Positions 25,456 to 34,349 of a stretch of 64,000 nt of DNA are shown piece after piece. Where the stretch lies: contig CAZQVE010000001.1 of NCBI GenBank assembly GCA_964596695.1, positions 310,001 through 374,000 of the forward strand, written 5' to 3'. The stretch comes from UBA2112 sp964596695. Lineage in GTDB: Bacteria > Patescibacteriota > Saccharimonadia > Saccharimonadales > Saccharimonadaceae. The stretch's first letter is position 1. Each line of letters opens with the position of its first letter. The notes below the pieces were generated by a model. The model was not told where the DNA came from and made no database searches. It saw nothing but the letters and a program-made list of their open reading frames with translations. The position numbers were made by a program, and so were the translations under genes.

Positions 25456-25519
25456 GCTTAAGGTTGGTACATTATGACACGTTTGTTTAAATTGATTACG
25501 AAAGGATTACGAAAATATC

Positions 25520-26506
25520 ATGGCAGGCATTCTCGGCACTGGTATCCAAGACGGATTACTACTTAAACCAGTTCACTACAAATGGGCGATGGATCTGTAT
25601 GATCAGGCAATCGCGAACACGTGGTTTCCAAACGAAATCCAACTCGGTCAGGATCTTGCTGACTGGAAAAAAATGAGCGACGAAGAACGCCATGCCGTGA
25701 CGTTCCTGATGAGCTACTTCAACCCCAACGAGCTGTTGGTCAACAAAGCATTGGCCTTTGGCGTTTACCCTTACGTCAACGCCGCCGAGTGTCACCTGTA
25801 CTTGGCAAAGCAAATGTGGGAAGAAGCAAACCACTGTATGTCGTTCGAATACGTACTCGAAACCTTCCCAATTGATCGCGAAGCATCGTATGCGGCGCAT
25901 GTTGAAACTCCATCGATGGCGCGCAAAGAGGAATTCGAAACGAAGTTTATCAAGCGCATGACCGAAGAAACGCTCGATATCACCACGACCGAGGGCAAGA
26001 AGGACTTTATCCGCAACCTGATTGCGTACAATATCATCCTCGAGGGTATTTGGTTCTATAGCGGCTTCATGGTGGCGCTCAGCTTCCGTCAGCGCAACCT
26101 GCTGCGTAACTTTGCCGCGCTGATCAACTGGGTCGTTCGCGACGAATCGTTGCACTTGAAGTTCGGTATCAACCTTATTCTGACCGTACTTGAGGAAAAC
26201 GAAGACCTGCAGACAGAAGAATTCGCTGCTGAAATCAAGCAAATGATTCTCGATGGCGTGGAGATGGAAGAAGAATACAACCGCGACCTATTGCCAAACG
26301 GTATCCTGGGTCTTAACAGCGATTACATCAACCAGTACGTGAAGTATCTGGCTGACCGCCGCCTGGAAGAGCTCGGATTTGACGCGCACTACAACGTCAG
26401 CAACCCTGCCAAATGGATGGCAACGGCAAACGATACGCTTGAGCTGGTGAACTTTTTCGAAGCGACTAATACTAGCTACGAAGTAAACGGCGCGAAAAAA
26501 GACTAA
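25520..26506 (+). CDS. nrdB: Ribonucleotide reductase small subunit, class Ic-like
   Basis: The 328-residue ferritin-like protein makes the radical-generating subunit of class I RNR. The metal ligands are all visible: Glu71 (NPNELLV), Glu102 and His105 (WEEANH), Glu175 (IILEGIWF), Glu209 and His212 (RDESLHL). Two positions are unusual: Glu71 replaces the Asp84 of E. coli R2, and Phe109 stands where Tyr122 carries the radical. This is the pattern of the class Ic R2 of Chlamydia, which uses a Mn/Fe cofactor instead of tyrosyl radical. The gene is the last of the nrd operon. The ATG follows AAGGATTACG. Confidence 0.93.
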   Translation: MAGILGTGIQDGLLLKPVHYKWAMDLYDQAIANTWFPNEIQLGQDLADWKKMSDEERHAVTFLMSYFNPNELLVNKALAFGVYPYVNAAECHLYLAKQMWEEANHCMSFEYVLETFPIDREASYAAHVETPSMARKEEFETKFIKRMTEETLDITTTEGKKDFIRNLIAYNIILEGIWFYSGFMVALSFRQRNLLRNFAALINWVVRDESLHLKFGINLILTVLEENEDLQTEEFAAEIKQMILDGVEMEEEYNRDLLPNGILGLNSDYINQYVKYLADRRLEELGFDAHYNVSNPAKWMATANDTLELVNFFEATNTSYEVNGAKKD

Positions 26507-26514
26507 TCTCTCTG

Positions 26515-26620
26515 CGAGCTGCTGCAATAGCAGCTCCGGTGCTCGCTCGGTGTATGTTAAACACACCTTCGTTACAGCCCTTCACCGCTGCCTTGCATCT
26601 CATCCGAGATATTCGCCCCT
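26515..26620. repeat. Intergenic palindromic repeat (copy R1, after nrdB)
   Basis: The segment aligns over about 90 bases with the repeat after argS (37640-37732): both share CTGC.TAGCA.CTCC.GT.CTC, a central hairpin (GGTGT/ACACC here) and GCTGCCTTGCA. No gene lies in 26507-26655; it holds this repeat and the ribosome-binding site of the next gene. Confidence 0.65.
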
Positions 26621-26655
26621 TTGGTTCGGCATATAAATAGGAAAGGAATTTGAAA

Positions 26656-27153
26656 ATGGAGATTTTGGGGGATTACCGCGGCTTCATGTCGCGGGTAGAG
26701 GGCCTGTTGGCCAATCTTTCTATCGACAAGGACGAACTGGCGCAGTGCGATACGTTGGCGTACGAGGTAAATAGCAATGAGCGTTACGAAGCAGTAAAAC
26801 AAGCACTCGTGCGGTCGGTAAAAATGTTGAGTGAGCGCGAAGTGAATGGTCGGCTGGTTAGTATATTGGCTGTTGACCCACCACTCAAAACTGACAATTG
26901 GAGTATACCGTATATCGAGCTGCTCCAGCCGAAGCCGGGGAGAGAATACGTCGAAGGTTTAGACTGCGCGTTCTTCGTCACCGCGTTGCCGCTGTCGCAT
27001 TTTCTGGAAAAGCATGCGGATGTCGCCTTTGATACCAAGGGTTTGGCGAACGAGCTGAATTCATATGTCGAGTACGTAGGCGAGGAGGTGTCAATCAAAC
27101 TGCACGACAAGCACCTCGGTGCGGTAGTCGAACTCGAACAGCGTATGCAATAG
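26656..27153 (+). CDS. YecM-like VOC-superfamily protein
   Basis: The 165-residue protein resembles E. coli YecM and related glyoxalase/VOC-fold proteins in its order of segments: CDTLAYEVNSNERYEAVKQAL, EVNGRLVSILAVDPPLKTDNWSIPYIELLQPKPG and GLDCAFFVT. YecM is of unknown function but has the fold of metal-dependent glyoxalases; the metal ligands are not clear here. The ATG at 26656 was chosen because AAGGAA lies eight bases before it. The gene is followed after 43 bases by the Nramp gene, with its own promoter between. Confidence 0.6.
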   Translation: MEILGDYRGFMSRVEGLLANLSIDKDELAQCDTLAYEVNSNERYEAVKQALVRSVKMLSEREVNGRLVSILAVDPPLKTDNWSIPYIELLQPKPGREYVEGLDCAFFVTALPLSHFLEKHADVAFDTKGLANELNSYVEYVGEEVSIKLHDKHLGAVVELEQRMQ

Positions 27154-27176
27154 CCGACTGCTATACTGAACATAGT

Positions 27177-27203
27177 ATGTGTGAATGGAGGAAACAGTGG
27201 TAG
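27177..27203 (+). CDS. Leaderless 8-codon mini-ORF overlapping the Nramp start
   Basis: ATG at 27177 lies nine bases after TATACT (27162-27167). Its TAG stop at 27201-27203 overlaps the GTG start of the transporter at 27197. Terminating ribosomes could reinitiate there; the ORF contains the GGAGG that serves the downstream start. Confidence 0.4.
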   Translation: MCEWRKQW

Positions 27204-28408
27204 GTAGAGCCCGTCGGGCTTTGGCATTGCTCGGGCCTGCTTTCGTGGCGGCAGTCGCGTATGTCGATCCGGGCAACTTCGCGGCCAACTTTAGCGCCGG
27301 TGCCGAATACGGCTATGCGCTGCTTTGGGTACTTGTCGCGGCCAATCTGATGGCCATGCTGGTGCAGTATCTCAGTGCCAAGGTTGGCTTAGTGACGGGC
27401 ATGAGTTTGCCTGAAATCATCGCGAAAAGGCTTGGACGGAAAAGCCGGATTGCTTATTGGCTGCAGGCCGAACTAGTCGCCGTGGCCACCGATATCGCCG
27501 AGATAGTCGGCGGCGCGATCGCGTTGCATATATTGTTCGAGTTGCCGCTGCTTGTCGGCGCGATTATTACAGGGACGGTGAGTATGCTGCTTTTGCGCAT
27601 CCACAGTACGCACGGCCAAAAAATCTTCGAGAGGGTCGTGATAGGACTGCTTATCATTATCCCTCTAGGATTTGTTATTGGACTGTTGCTCCAGCCGCCG
27701 GATGCCGGGCAGGCGGTCGCCGGTTTGGTTCCGCAGCTCCATGACTCTCATATGCTGCTACTGGCGGCAGCGATGCTTGGTGCGACGGTCATGCCGCACG
27801 TCGTGTACCTTCATTCGGCGATGAGCCGCGACCGACACGGCAAAAAGCGAGGCGTCGCGCTCAAAAATCTGCTCCGCATGACCAAGTTTGATGTTGGTAT
27901 CGCCATGGTGATTGCCGGTGGTGTGAATATCGCCATGCTACTGCTTGCTGCCAGCGCGTTGCGTGATTTGCCCGGTACGGACACATTAGAGGGGATTTAT
28001 CACGCGCTCGGCACTCATATGTCGGCGCTGGTGGGCGGTTTGTTCGGTCTGAGCTTGCTGATTTCCGGGCTTGCCTCAACAGCGGTGGGGAGTCATGCGG
28101 GCGTCGTGATTATGGACGGCATGCTGTACCGAAGGATCGGATTGTATTGGCGACGGCTCTTTACGATCGTTCCCGCCGTCTTGATTATCGCGATCGGTGT
28201 CAATCCGACATTCGCGCTTATTCTCTCGCAGGTGGTGCTGAGCTTTGGTATTCCGTTCGCGCTCGTACCGCTCGTACTGACAACAGCGAGTCGGCGCATT
28301 ATGAACACAGACGCGAACCATCCAGTTATAACCCTTGTCCTGGGGCTTATTACGGCGCTTATCGTGGTATTGAACTTTGCGTTGATATGGTTAACGGTAG
28401 CGGGGTAG
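27197..28408 (+). CDS. Nramp-family divalent metal (Mn/Fe) transporter
   Basis: The 403-residue membrane protein shows the Nramp family motifs: DPGN in the first helix (about residues 23-26) and MPHVVYLH in helix six (about residue 200), which bind the transported metal. Ten or more hydrophobic helices follow. It probably imports Mn(II) or Fe(II) with protons, which would fit the Mn/Fe need predicted for NrdB. The GTG at 27197 was chosen for its GGAGG six bases upstream; ATG 27185 lacks one. A short ORF overlaps the start. Confidence 0.92.
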   Translation: MVGRARRALALLGPAFVAAVAYVDPGNFAANFSAGAEYGYALLWVLVAANLMAMLVQYLSAKVGLVTGMSLPEIIAKRLGRKSRIAYWLQAELVAVATDIAEIVGGAIALHILFELPLLVGAIITGTVSMLLLRIHSTHGQKIFERVVIGLLIIIPLGFVIGLLLQPPDAGQAVAGLVPQLHDSHMLLLAAAMLGATVMPHVVYLHSAMSRDRHGKKRGVALKNLLRMTKFDVGIAMVIAGGVNIAMLLLAASALRDLPGTDTLEGIYHALGTHMSALVGGLFGLSLLISGLASTAVGSHAGVVIMDGMLYRRIGLYWRRLFTIVPAVLIIAIGVNPTFALILSQVVLSFGIPFALVPLVLTTASRRIMNTDANHPVITLVLGLITALIVVLNFALIWLTVAG

Positions 28409-28436
28409 TCAGCAAAAGACTTGCTATACTGAAACG

Positions 28437-29153
28437 GTGAAAGTATATATCACCGCACGTTTCAAGGGGGCGGCGGACAATCGGCACGAAATCGAAGCAC
28501 TGTGCCATGCGGTCAAAGAGGCTGGCATGACGGATTTTTGCTTTATCCGTGATATTGAGAACTATCAGCATACCTTCGACGACCCTAAAGAGCTATGGGC
28601 GCGTGCTTATGACGAGATCGGTGCCTGCGACGCGCTGCTTATTGACACCTCAGACCATCCAAGCGGTGGCCGTCTCACAGAGACGGGTATTGCCTATGCG
28701 CTCAGAAAGCCGGTAATTGTCGTCAAGAAACACGGTAGCCAGCATAAAGCACTTTTCAATGGCATCGCGTCGACGATTATCTCCTACGCCGATCACAAGG
28801 ATCTTACCCGCCAATTGAAAGCGTATGAGGACGAACATAATTTCAACATTACCGACAAATCAACATTACTATTGATGTTTCTGGCGCTTGGCGCCGTCGT
28901 TTCCTGGCTGGCAGCGCAGGTTTTTATCCCGCTCGGCGCGGTTGCTGCCGTCGTGTACTGGTTGGTTATCCGCTCCGTATCACCACTCGTACGGGCGTTT
29001 GACCGGGTTATTATTTATATCCCGCTTACAGCGGTGTGGTTGGGCGGGTTTTATCTTTTGTTTCCGCTATACGAGCCTGCTGCGTTGGCGTGGGCGATCA
29101 TATACTGGGTCGTTACTCTTTTTGTCATAAGGAAATTGAAGTTTTCGTTGTAA
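28437..29153 (+). CDS. Deoxyribosyltransferase-like domain fused to a four-span membrane domain
   Basis: The first 135 residues resemble nucleoside 2-deoxyribosyltransferases: VYITARFKGAAD at the start, CDALLIDTSDHPSGG and GRLTETGIAYALRKPVIVV, where Glu in TETG fits the catalytic Glu and the end fits the nucleoside pocket. The last 100 residues are four hydrophobic helices. Fusions of this domain to membrane segments occur among predicted antiviral effectors, but no defence partner lies next to it. GTG at 28437 is six bases after TATACT with TGC ahead, so a leaderless mRNA is likely. Function is inferred. Confidence 0.6.
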   Translation: MKVYITARFKGAADNRHEIEALCHAVKEAGMTDFCFIRDIENYQHTFDDPKELWARAYDEIGACDALLIDTSDHPSGGRLTETGIAYALRKPVIVVKKHGSQHKALFNGIASTIISYADHKDLTRQLKAYEDEHNFNITDKSTLLLMFLALGAVVSWLAAQVFIPLGAVAAVVYWLVIRSVSPLVRAFDRVIIYIPLTAVWLGGFYLLFPLYEPAALAWAIIYWVVTLFVIRKLKFSL

Positions 29154-29195
29154 GCGAGCAGCTATAAGCAGTAGGGTAATGGTATACTCGGTATA

Positions 29196-30479
29196 GTGAA
29201 AACAAAACTTGTTATTTTTGGAATTACCGGTGACTTGTCACGGCGTAAATTACTGCCAGCGCTTGCGAATGTCATCGAGGCCGAGAAGTGCGATGAGCTG
29301 GCAATTATCGGCGTGTCGCGCCGTCATGTCGAGCAGTTTCAGGTGCTTGGCGATCACCACGGCAGCCTTAGTGGCACGACGACGATGTTTCAGATGGATC
29401 TGGCTGATCCGGCCGACTATACACGATTGCGTGATTATGTAGACCAGCAACCCGACGAGCAAATGCTCTTTTATCTGTCGGTTCCGCCGGATTCCGCAGG
29501 GGGTATCGTAGAGAATCTCGGTCAGGCGGGTATGAACGGGCCGCGGAGCAAGCTGCTGTTTGAAAAGCCGTTTGGTACCGATACGGCATCGGCACAAGCG
29601 ATGATCAACCATACGGCAGCGTATTTTGATGAGGCGCAGGTGTATCGGATCGACCATTATCTGGCCAAGGAAATGGCGCAAAACCTCGTGACGTTCCGAG
29701 CGCGCAACGCTATATTTTCGTACCTGTGGAGCAATACATGTATCGAACGTATCGACGTACTGGCACTCGAATCCATCGGTATCGAGGGCAGGGCGGCGTT
29801 TTACGAGCAGACAGGCGCGTTACGCGATGTCGTACAGGGGCATTTGCTGCAGCTTCTGGCGTTGACGCTGCTGCCATTGCCAGATGATGCTGAGTTTGAT
29901 TGGGATAGTTTGCCCGCCAGACGCCAAGCAGCGCTTGACGCGCTCGTACCGGCCGATCCCGCTCGTAGTGTCCGCGCGCAATACGAAGGCTATCGCGACG
30001 AAGTGAACAACCCCGATAGCCTGACCGAAACATTTGTATCATTAGCGCTTGAGTCGACTGATCCTATGTGGCAAGGAGTGCCACTTGCGCTCACCACCGG
30101 TAAGTCACTTGACCGCAAAAAGACAGAGGTGAGAGTACATTTTCGCCGGGCAAATGAGAGCCAGAGTAACTATTTGATTTTCAAGATCCAACCGAACGAG
30201 GGTATCGCAATCGATCTGGTTACCAGAAAGCCCGGCTACGACAGGGAGGTTGAGCACCAGAGCCTTAGCTATACGTATCCGGCAGATACGCGTATGCAAA
30301 GTGCTTACGAACAGATATTGGTGGACGCTATCAATAGTCGCAAGAGTTTGTTCGCCACGAGCGGCGAAGTGCTGCGCGCTTGGGAGATTGTGGCACCGCT
30401 TCAAGCAGCATGGCAAAACGATACCGACATGATGCAATACCCTGCTGGCGCCTCGGCTCGAGACATCATCAACAGGTAG
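29196..30479 (+). CDS. zwf: Glucose-6-phosphate 1-dehydrogenase
   Basis: The 427-residue enzyme oxidises glucose-6-phosphate to 6-phosphogluconolactone with NADP, opening the pentose phosphate path and giving NADPH. It shows the coenzyme motif VIFGITGDLSRRKLLPAL, then LLFEKPFGTD and the active-site RIDHYLAKE with the catalytic His. The C-terminal part has LTTGKSLDRKKTEVRVHF, as in the family. It is somewhat shorter than the usual 480-500. GTG at 29196 lies seven bases after TATACT preceded by TGG, so a leaderless mRNA is likely. The sugar isomerase at 12452 supplies its substrate. Confidence 0.93.
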   Translation: MKTKLVIFGITGDLSRRKLLPALANVIEAEKCDELAIIGVSRRHVEQFQVLGDHHGSLSGTTTMFQMDLADPADYTRLRDYVDQQPDEQMLFYLSVPPDSAGGIVENLGQAGMNGPRSKLLFEKPFGTDTASAQAMINHTAAYFDEAQVYRIDHYLAKEMAQNLVTFRARNAIFSYLWSNTCIERIDVLALESIGIEGRAAFYEQTGALRDVVQGHLLQLLALTLLPLPDDAEFDWDSLPARRQAALDALVPADPARSVRAQYEGYRDEVNNPDSLTETFVSLALESTDPMWQGVPLALTTGKSLDRKKTEVRVHFRRANESQSNYLIFKIQPNEGIAIDLVTRKPGYDREVEHQSLSYTYPADTRMQSAYEQILVDAINSRKSLFATSGEVLRAWEIVAPLQAAWQNDTDMMQYPAGASARDIINR

Positions 30480-30510
30480 TGTCCGAACAGATTTCAATTA
30501 GCATAAACTC

Positions 30511-30539
30511 TTGACTTTTAGTCAATTTTTTGGTATTAT
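30511..30539 (+). promoter_or_regulatory. Promoter of the 619-aa protein gene
   Basis: TTGACT (30511-30516) and TATTAT (30534-30539) are 17 bp apart. The -35 is itself one arm of an inverted repeat, TTGACT TTT AGTCAA. Confidence 0.65.
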
Positions 30540-30556
30540 GACCAATGAAATAAATC

Positions 30557-32416
30557 ATGAAATCCACCACATCACAATCTGTTGAAACACTTCCCCAGCC
30601 CGCAACGGCCGAATTAGGTGAGCTCGTGCAGTCACCAGTGGTAGGCGATGGCGAGGCTGTCTCTTCGAGTCCGGAGATGACACGGACGATTGAATATACT
30701 GCCGGCGGCTTCCGTAAAAAGGCGGCTGAACTGGAAAGGGCGTTGCTGATGAATCCGCGCGTCGTGCTGGACGGCAAAGATAGTGTGTTTTCGAGCGAAA
30801 ACGATGACAGCGACATGGCCGTCTATGCGCGTATACTCGACAATCTCGGTGAAGATGACAGCAAGCAGCTAGAACCACATCAACGAGAAGCACTGGTCTA
30901 TATGCAGACACTTATCGACCTGAACCGTGCCCAGGCCATGGTGAATTTGGAGGGACACGACGAAAGCCAGGTGATACAACAACTTGCCAGCAAGGTCGGT
31001 GCCAACAGAGAGAAAGCCCCTGAATCTAAAAAGAAAGAATTCAGTGTCGTACTTGATGCGATGGCTGATACCTACAGCCGCCTCCAGTCTAAAGACCCGG
31101 TGTCAACCGGAACCGAGCTGGCGGAGTTCATGAATGCCGTCGAGAACAAAGAGGGCAAAGAAAAGATCGGCACGACACACCGAAAACTCTTTATCGCGAA
31201 AGCGAGGAATTTTAACGACGCTATGACATATGCCGTGATCGCCGATAAGTATCCGCGGTTTACGCCAGAAGTAACAGAGCAGTCGCCGACAGCAGCACCG
31301 GTAGAGGAAGAGCGAAACGAAGCGCTAGAGGCAGCAAATACCAAGCTTGATGGACTGCGCCAGCAGCTTGCGACAGTGAATGCCAAACGTGAGAAGCGTA
31401 TGTGGGGTCATGACGGCATCGTCGGTGACGCCCGGCATAATCACAAAAACAAGGCGCTGTACGAGGAATATCATGCGGCGTCACGAAGTGTGTTCCAGCT
31501 TCTGAACCCAAATCTTTTGCACGACAAGAATCTGTCGAATACTGACAAAATCAGGATGATTGCCGAACACACCGTGGAAGAAGCGAAGAAGCTTGATCTT
31601 GCTATCCTGGAAAGCTACCGCAAAACGAACAAGCCGCTCGGCAAGCTGCTGGAAAAATACGGCAAATTGCACATCATACCGAAGGTTGTCCTTGGTATCG
31701 GTATCTCGGCAGCCGCCGGCGTTTTGAGTGGCGGCTGGTTGTCGGCGCCTGTTTCGGGCACCTTGATGGCAGCCGGTTTCAACGCCCGTCACCGCAAGAA
31801 GCGTGCCGCTGGAGCGAACATGCTGTCACTGGACGTGGACGAAATCGTCGACAGTTATGAAAGCATTGACTTGAGCGGTGAAAATGCCGCCGAAGAGGCT
31901 GCACTTGTCCATGACAGTGTGAATTCACTGAGTCGGACGGCATTTGAAAACCGGATCGAAAAAGCACAATCTCGAACCCTAAAGTATACGCTCGGAAGCA
32001 TGGCCACCGGTATCGCACTCGGTACGGCAGCGCATATGTTACCGACGGATGGCTGGCTGAACGGCGAGCATGGCTTGCTGCAACATGACACGACGCACCA
32101 TGCTATTGCCGATAACGTTACGCCGTCGCCAGAAGCCCATGCCCCTCAGGTAGTGTCATCTGTTCCGCACGAAAACGTCCTTGAGCTGCATACGGGCATG
32201 AGCGACGTCTATGCTCATCCGAATATGGGTATGTACGAGGCGGCACATAACGCTGGCTTTAATATCTCGCAGGCCGACCTTTTGCGCGCTGCGCCTGATT
32301 TGTACAGGTATCACTTGGCGTATCCGATGCCAGATGGCCTGCCGGGTATTCCGACGCCAGGCGCTATGCCTCAGGCGAGTATCGATATTTTGCGCTACTT
32401 CGCGACACATCACTAG
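30557..32416 (+). CDS. Large helical protein with two hydrophobic segments
   Basis: This 619-residue protein begins with an acidic disordered stretch, then helical regions with many Lys and Glu. Two hydrophobic, glycine-rich segments follow, VVLGIGISAAAGVLSGGWL near residue 376 and LGSMATGIALGTAAHML near residue 480. The second is followed by a His/Pro-rich section and a compact end (HNAGFNISQADLLRAAPDLYRY). The layout, not the sequence, resembles the 633-residue protein at 8326. No known family was recognised; an envelope-associated role is guessed from the two membrane-like segments. It has a good promoter and is monocistronic. Confidence 0.5.
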   Translation: MKSTTSQSVETLPQPATAELGELVQSPVVGDGEAVSSSPEMTRTIEYTAGGFRKKAAELERALLMNPRVVLDGKDSVFSSENDDSDMAVYARILDNLGEDDSKQLEPHQREALVYMQTLIDLNRAQAMVNLEGHDESQVIQQLASKVGANREKAPESKKKEFSVVLDAMADTYSRLQSKDPVSTGTELAEFMNAVENKEGKEKIGTTHRKLFIAKARNFNDAMTYAVIADKYPRFTPEVTEQSPTAAPVEEERNEALEAANTKLDGLRQQLATVNAKREKRMWGHDGIVGDARHNHKNKALYEEYHAASRSVFQLLNPNLLHDKNLSNTDKIRMIAEHTVEEAKKLDLAILESYRKTNKPLGKLLEKYGKLHIIPKVVLGIGISAAAGVLSGGWLSAPVSGTLMAAGFNARHRKKRAAGANMLSLDVDEIVDSYESIDLSGENAAEEAALVHDSVNSLSRTAFENRIEKAQSRTLKYTLGSMATGIALGTAAHMLPTDGWLNGEHGLLQHDTTHHAIADNVTPSPEAHAPQVVSSVPHENVLELHTGMSDVYAHPNMGMYEAAHNAGFNISQADLLRAAPDLYRYHLAYPMPDGLPGIPTPGAMPQASIDILRYFATHH

Positions 32417-32485
32417 TAATAAGAATAAGAGCGGGTTGTAGTGTGTCTAGCGCTAGAAGTATGTTTGATGGTACAATGAAACCCC

Positions 32486-32572
32486 ATGGGAGAGACGTTA
32501 CCTGTGGACTTTTTTTTAGCAATCAACGCATACAACTATACTGACCGGCAGGAGGGTGGTGCGTATGTCTAA
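32486..32572 (+). CDS. Leaderless 28-codon ORF overlapping the pyrG start
   Basis: ATG at 32486 lies eight bases after TACAAT (32472-32477, with TG before it). The transcription start would fall in the run CCCC. The ORF contains eight consecutive T residues and the GGAGGG of pyrG, and its TAA stop overlaps the pyrG start. A C-rich start and T-tract could make expression CTP- and slippage-sensitive. Confidence 0.4.
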   Translation: MGETLPVDFFLAINAYNYTDRQEGGAYV

Positions 32573-34136
32573 ATTTATATTTGTGACCGGTGGTGTTCTA
32601 TCGGGCGTCGGCAAAGGAATCAGCGCAGCCAGCATGGGTGCAGTGCTTCAGGCAAAGGGCCTGTCTGTTTCGATTCAGAAGTGTGACCCGTATCTCAACG
32701 TAGATGCGGGGCTTTTAAATCCCGCCGAACACGGCGAGTGTTTCGTGACTGTCGACGGTGCCGAAACGGATTTGGATCTCGGGCATTATGAACGCTTTTT
32801 GAATTTGGAACTGACGCAAAAGAACGCGACATTGAGTGGTCGGCTCATGCAGCAGCTGATTGCCGACGAGCGGTCAGGAAAGTTTGGCGGCAAGACAGTG
32901 CAGTTGGTACCGCATCTGACCGGGGCTATTCAGGACGCTATCCAGGATGCGGCCGACGGTGCCGACGTGCATATCGTTGAGATTGGCGGTACGGTTGGCG
33001 ACTACGAGGGCTTGAGCTTCGTCGAGGCGATTCGTGAATTTGCCAGTCGAGTCGGCCGTGAAAACTGTTTGTACGTACACGTCGTATATGTACCGTTTAT
33101 TGGAACCAGTAAAGAGTTCAAGACCAAGCCTGCGCAGAATGCGCTCAATGATCTACGCGGTTTCGGTATCGTGCCAGACAGCGTAATTGTCCGGACGGAC
33201 AGCCCGGCGCCGGCGGGCGTGGCGCGCAAGATTAGTCTCTTCAGTGGTGTCGCGGAAGACGCAGTTGTTATGCTGCCGAATGCCTCGACGGTGTTCCAGG
33301 TGCCGCTTTCTATCGCGTCGAGCGGTATTAATGATGTTTTGACAAAGTTTACTGGCAACCAGAATCAGCCCGACCTGACCAAATGGGAAAATATCGTCGA
33401 GGCGCAGACCAAGCATCACGAACGGACGGTGAGCGTCGGCATCGTCGCCAAATACATGGATAACGAGGACACCTACATATCTGTACTTGAATCGCTCAAA
33501 GCAGCCGGCTGGCACGAGGGTGTAGGTGTGGATATCCGGTGGATTAATGCCGAGACGGCGACGGACGATGATTTTGGCAGTGTCGATGCGCTTCTTGTAC
33601 CGGGTGGCTTCGGTGAACGAGGCGTACCCGGTAAAATCGCCGCCGCGACCTACGCGCTTGAGCACAAAAAACCATATCTCGGGATTTGTCTGGGATTGCA
33701 GGTAGCAGTTATCGCAGCTGCACGCCGTGCCGGGTTGACAGACGCTAATAGCACCGAATTCGACGCGAATACGCCGAACAACGTTGTCTATATCATGGAG
33801 GGGCAGCAGGGGAAAGAATCGACTGGTGGAACCTTGCGCCTCGGTAATTACGAAGCCAAGCTTACAGCAGGCAGTAAAATCGCCGAAACGTATGGAACAG
33901 AAGACGTCGTCGAGCGACATCGTCACCGCTATGAGGTCAACCAAACGTTTACGGACGCACTCACGAAGGGCGGTCTCACGATCAGCGGCCTGTCGCCTGA
34001 TGGCAAGTTGGTTGAATTCGTCGAGGCAGCGGACAGCCCATACTTCGTCGCGACGCAGGCTCATCCGGAATTTAAATCACGCCCTGATCAACCGCATCCA
34101 CTGTTTGTCGGACTACTCCGAGCTGCACAGGCCTGA
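32565..34136 (+). CDS. pyrG: CTP synthase
   Basis: The 523-residue enzyme makes CTP from UTP with glutamine and ATP. The synthetase domain carries FIFVTGGVLSGVGKGISAAS, the metal/ATP loop, and NVDAGLLNPAEHGECFVTVDG; the glutaminase domain has VPGGFGERG and the catalytic Cys in LGICLGLQ, with the His/Glu pair in AQAHPEFKSRP. The length fits. ATG 32565 follows GGAGGG; a leaderless ORF overlaps it. A second TATACT (32538-32543) might be a closer promoter. A long non-coding stretch with a possible structured RNA follows. Confidence 0.95.
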   Translation: MSKFIFVTGGVLSGVGKGISAASMGAVLQAKGLSVSIQKCDPYLNVDAGLLNPAEHGECFVTVDGAETDLDLGHYERFLNLELTQKNATLSGRLMQQLIADERSGKFGGKTVQLVPHLTGAIQDAIQDAADGADVHIVEIGGTVGDYEGLSFVEAIREFASRVGRENCLYVHVVYVPFIGTSKEFKTKPAQNALNDLRGFGIVPDSVIVRTDSPAPAGVARKISLFSGVAEDAVVMLPNASTVFQVPLSIASSGINDVLTKFTGNQNQPDLTKWENIVEAQTKHHERTVSVGIVAKYMDNEDTYISVLESLKAAGWHEGVGVDIRWINAETATDDDFGSVDALLVPGGFGERGVPGKIAAATYALEHKKPYLGICLGLQVAVIAAARRAGLTDANSTEFDANTPNNVVYIMEGQQGKESTGGTLRLGNYEAKLTAGSKIAETYGTEDVVERHRHRYEVNQTFTDALTKGGLTISGLSPDGKLVEFVEAADSPYFVATQAHPEFKSRPDQPHPLFVGLLRAAQA

Positions 34137-34206
34137 ACCCGGCGTAACGGACACGGTTGGCTGTTATTATGTTAATGGTCTTTTAAGGCCAGTATACAAT
34201 TCGGAG

Positions 34207-34349
34207 ATCCTACCTAAGGCTCGAGATGTCACATCTCTTGTACGGTAGCAAAACCACAGAACAATACTGAACCCGTCGTTCAGGTACTGTTCTGTGGTCA
34301 TGGTTGGAAACTTCCATGGGGGCTCACGCTCCGCCTAGCGGCGGGTTTT
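34207..34349 (+). ncRNA. Candidate structured RNA ending in a terminator
   Basis: Behind TACAAT (34195-34200) the sequence can form four stems. The first pairs CTACC with GGTAG (34210-34214/34244-34248) around GAGATG/CATCTC. The second, ACCACAGAACA with TGTTCTGTGGT (34253-34263/34288-34298), continues inward. The third pairs CATGG with CCATG. The last, CCGCC with GGCGG (34331-34335/34340-34344), is followed by GTTTT. It does not match tmRNA, RNase P, SRP or a riboswitch I know. Alternatively it is the 3' end of the pyrG transcript. No gene lies in 34137-34407. Confidence 0.4.

Noticed and set aside
33153..34064. 303-codon minus-strand ORF
   Set aside because: It is antisense to pyrG and lacks coding character.
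34207..34349. tmRNA, RNase P RNA, SRP RNA or c-di-GMP riboswitch
   Set aside because: None of their conserved sequence blocks is present.
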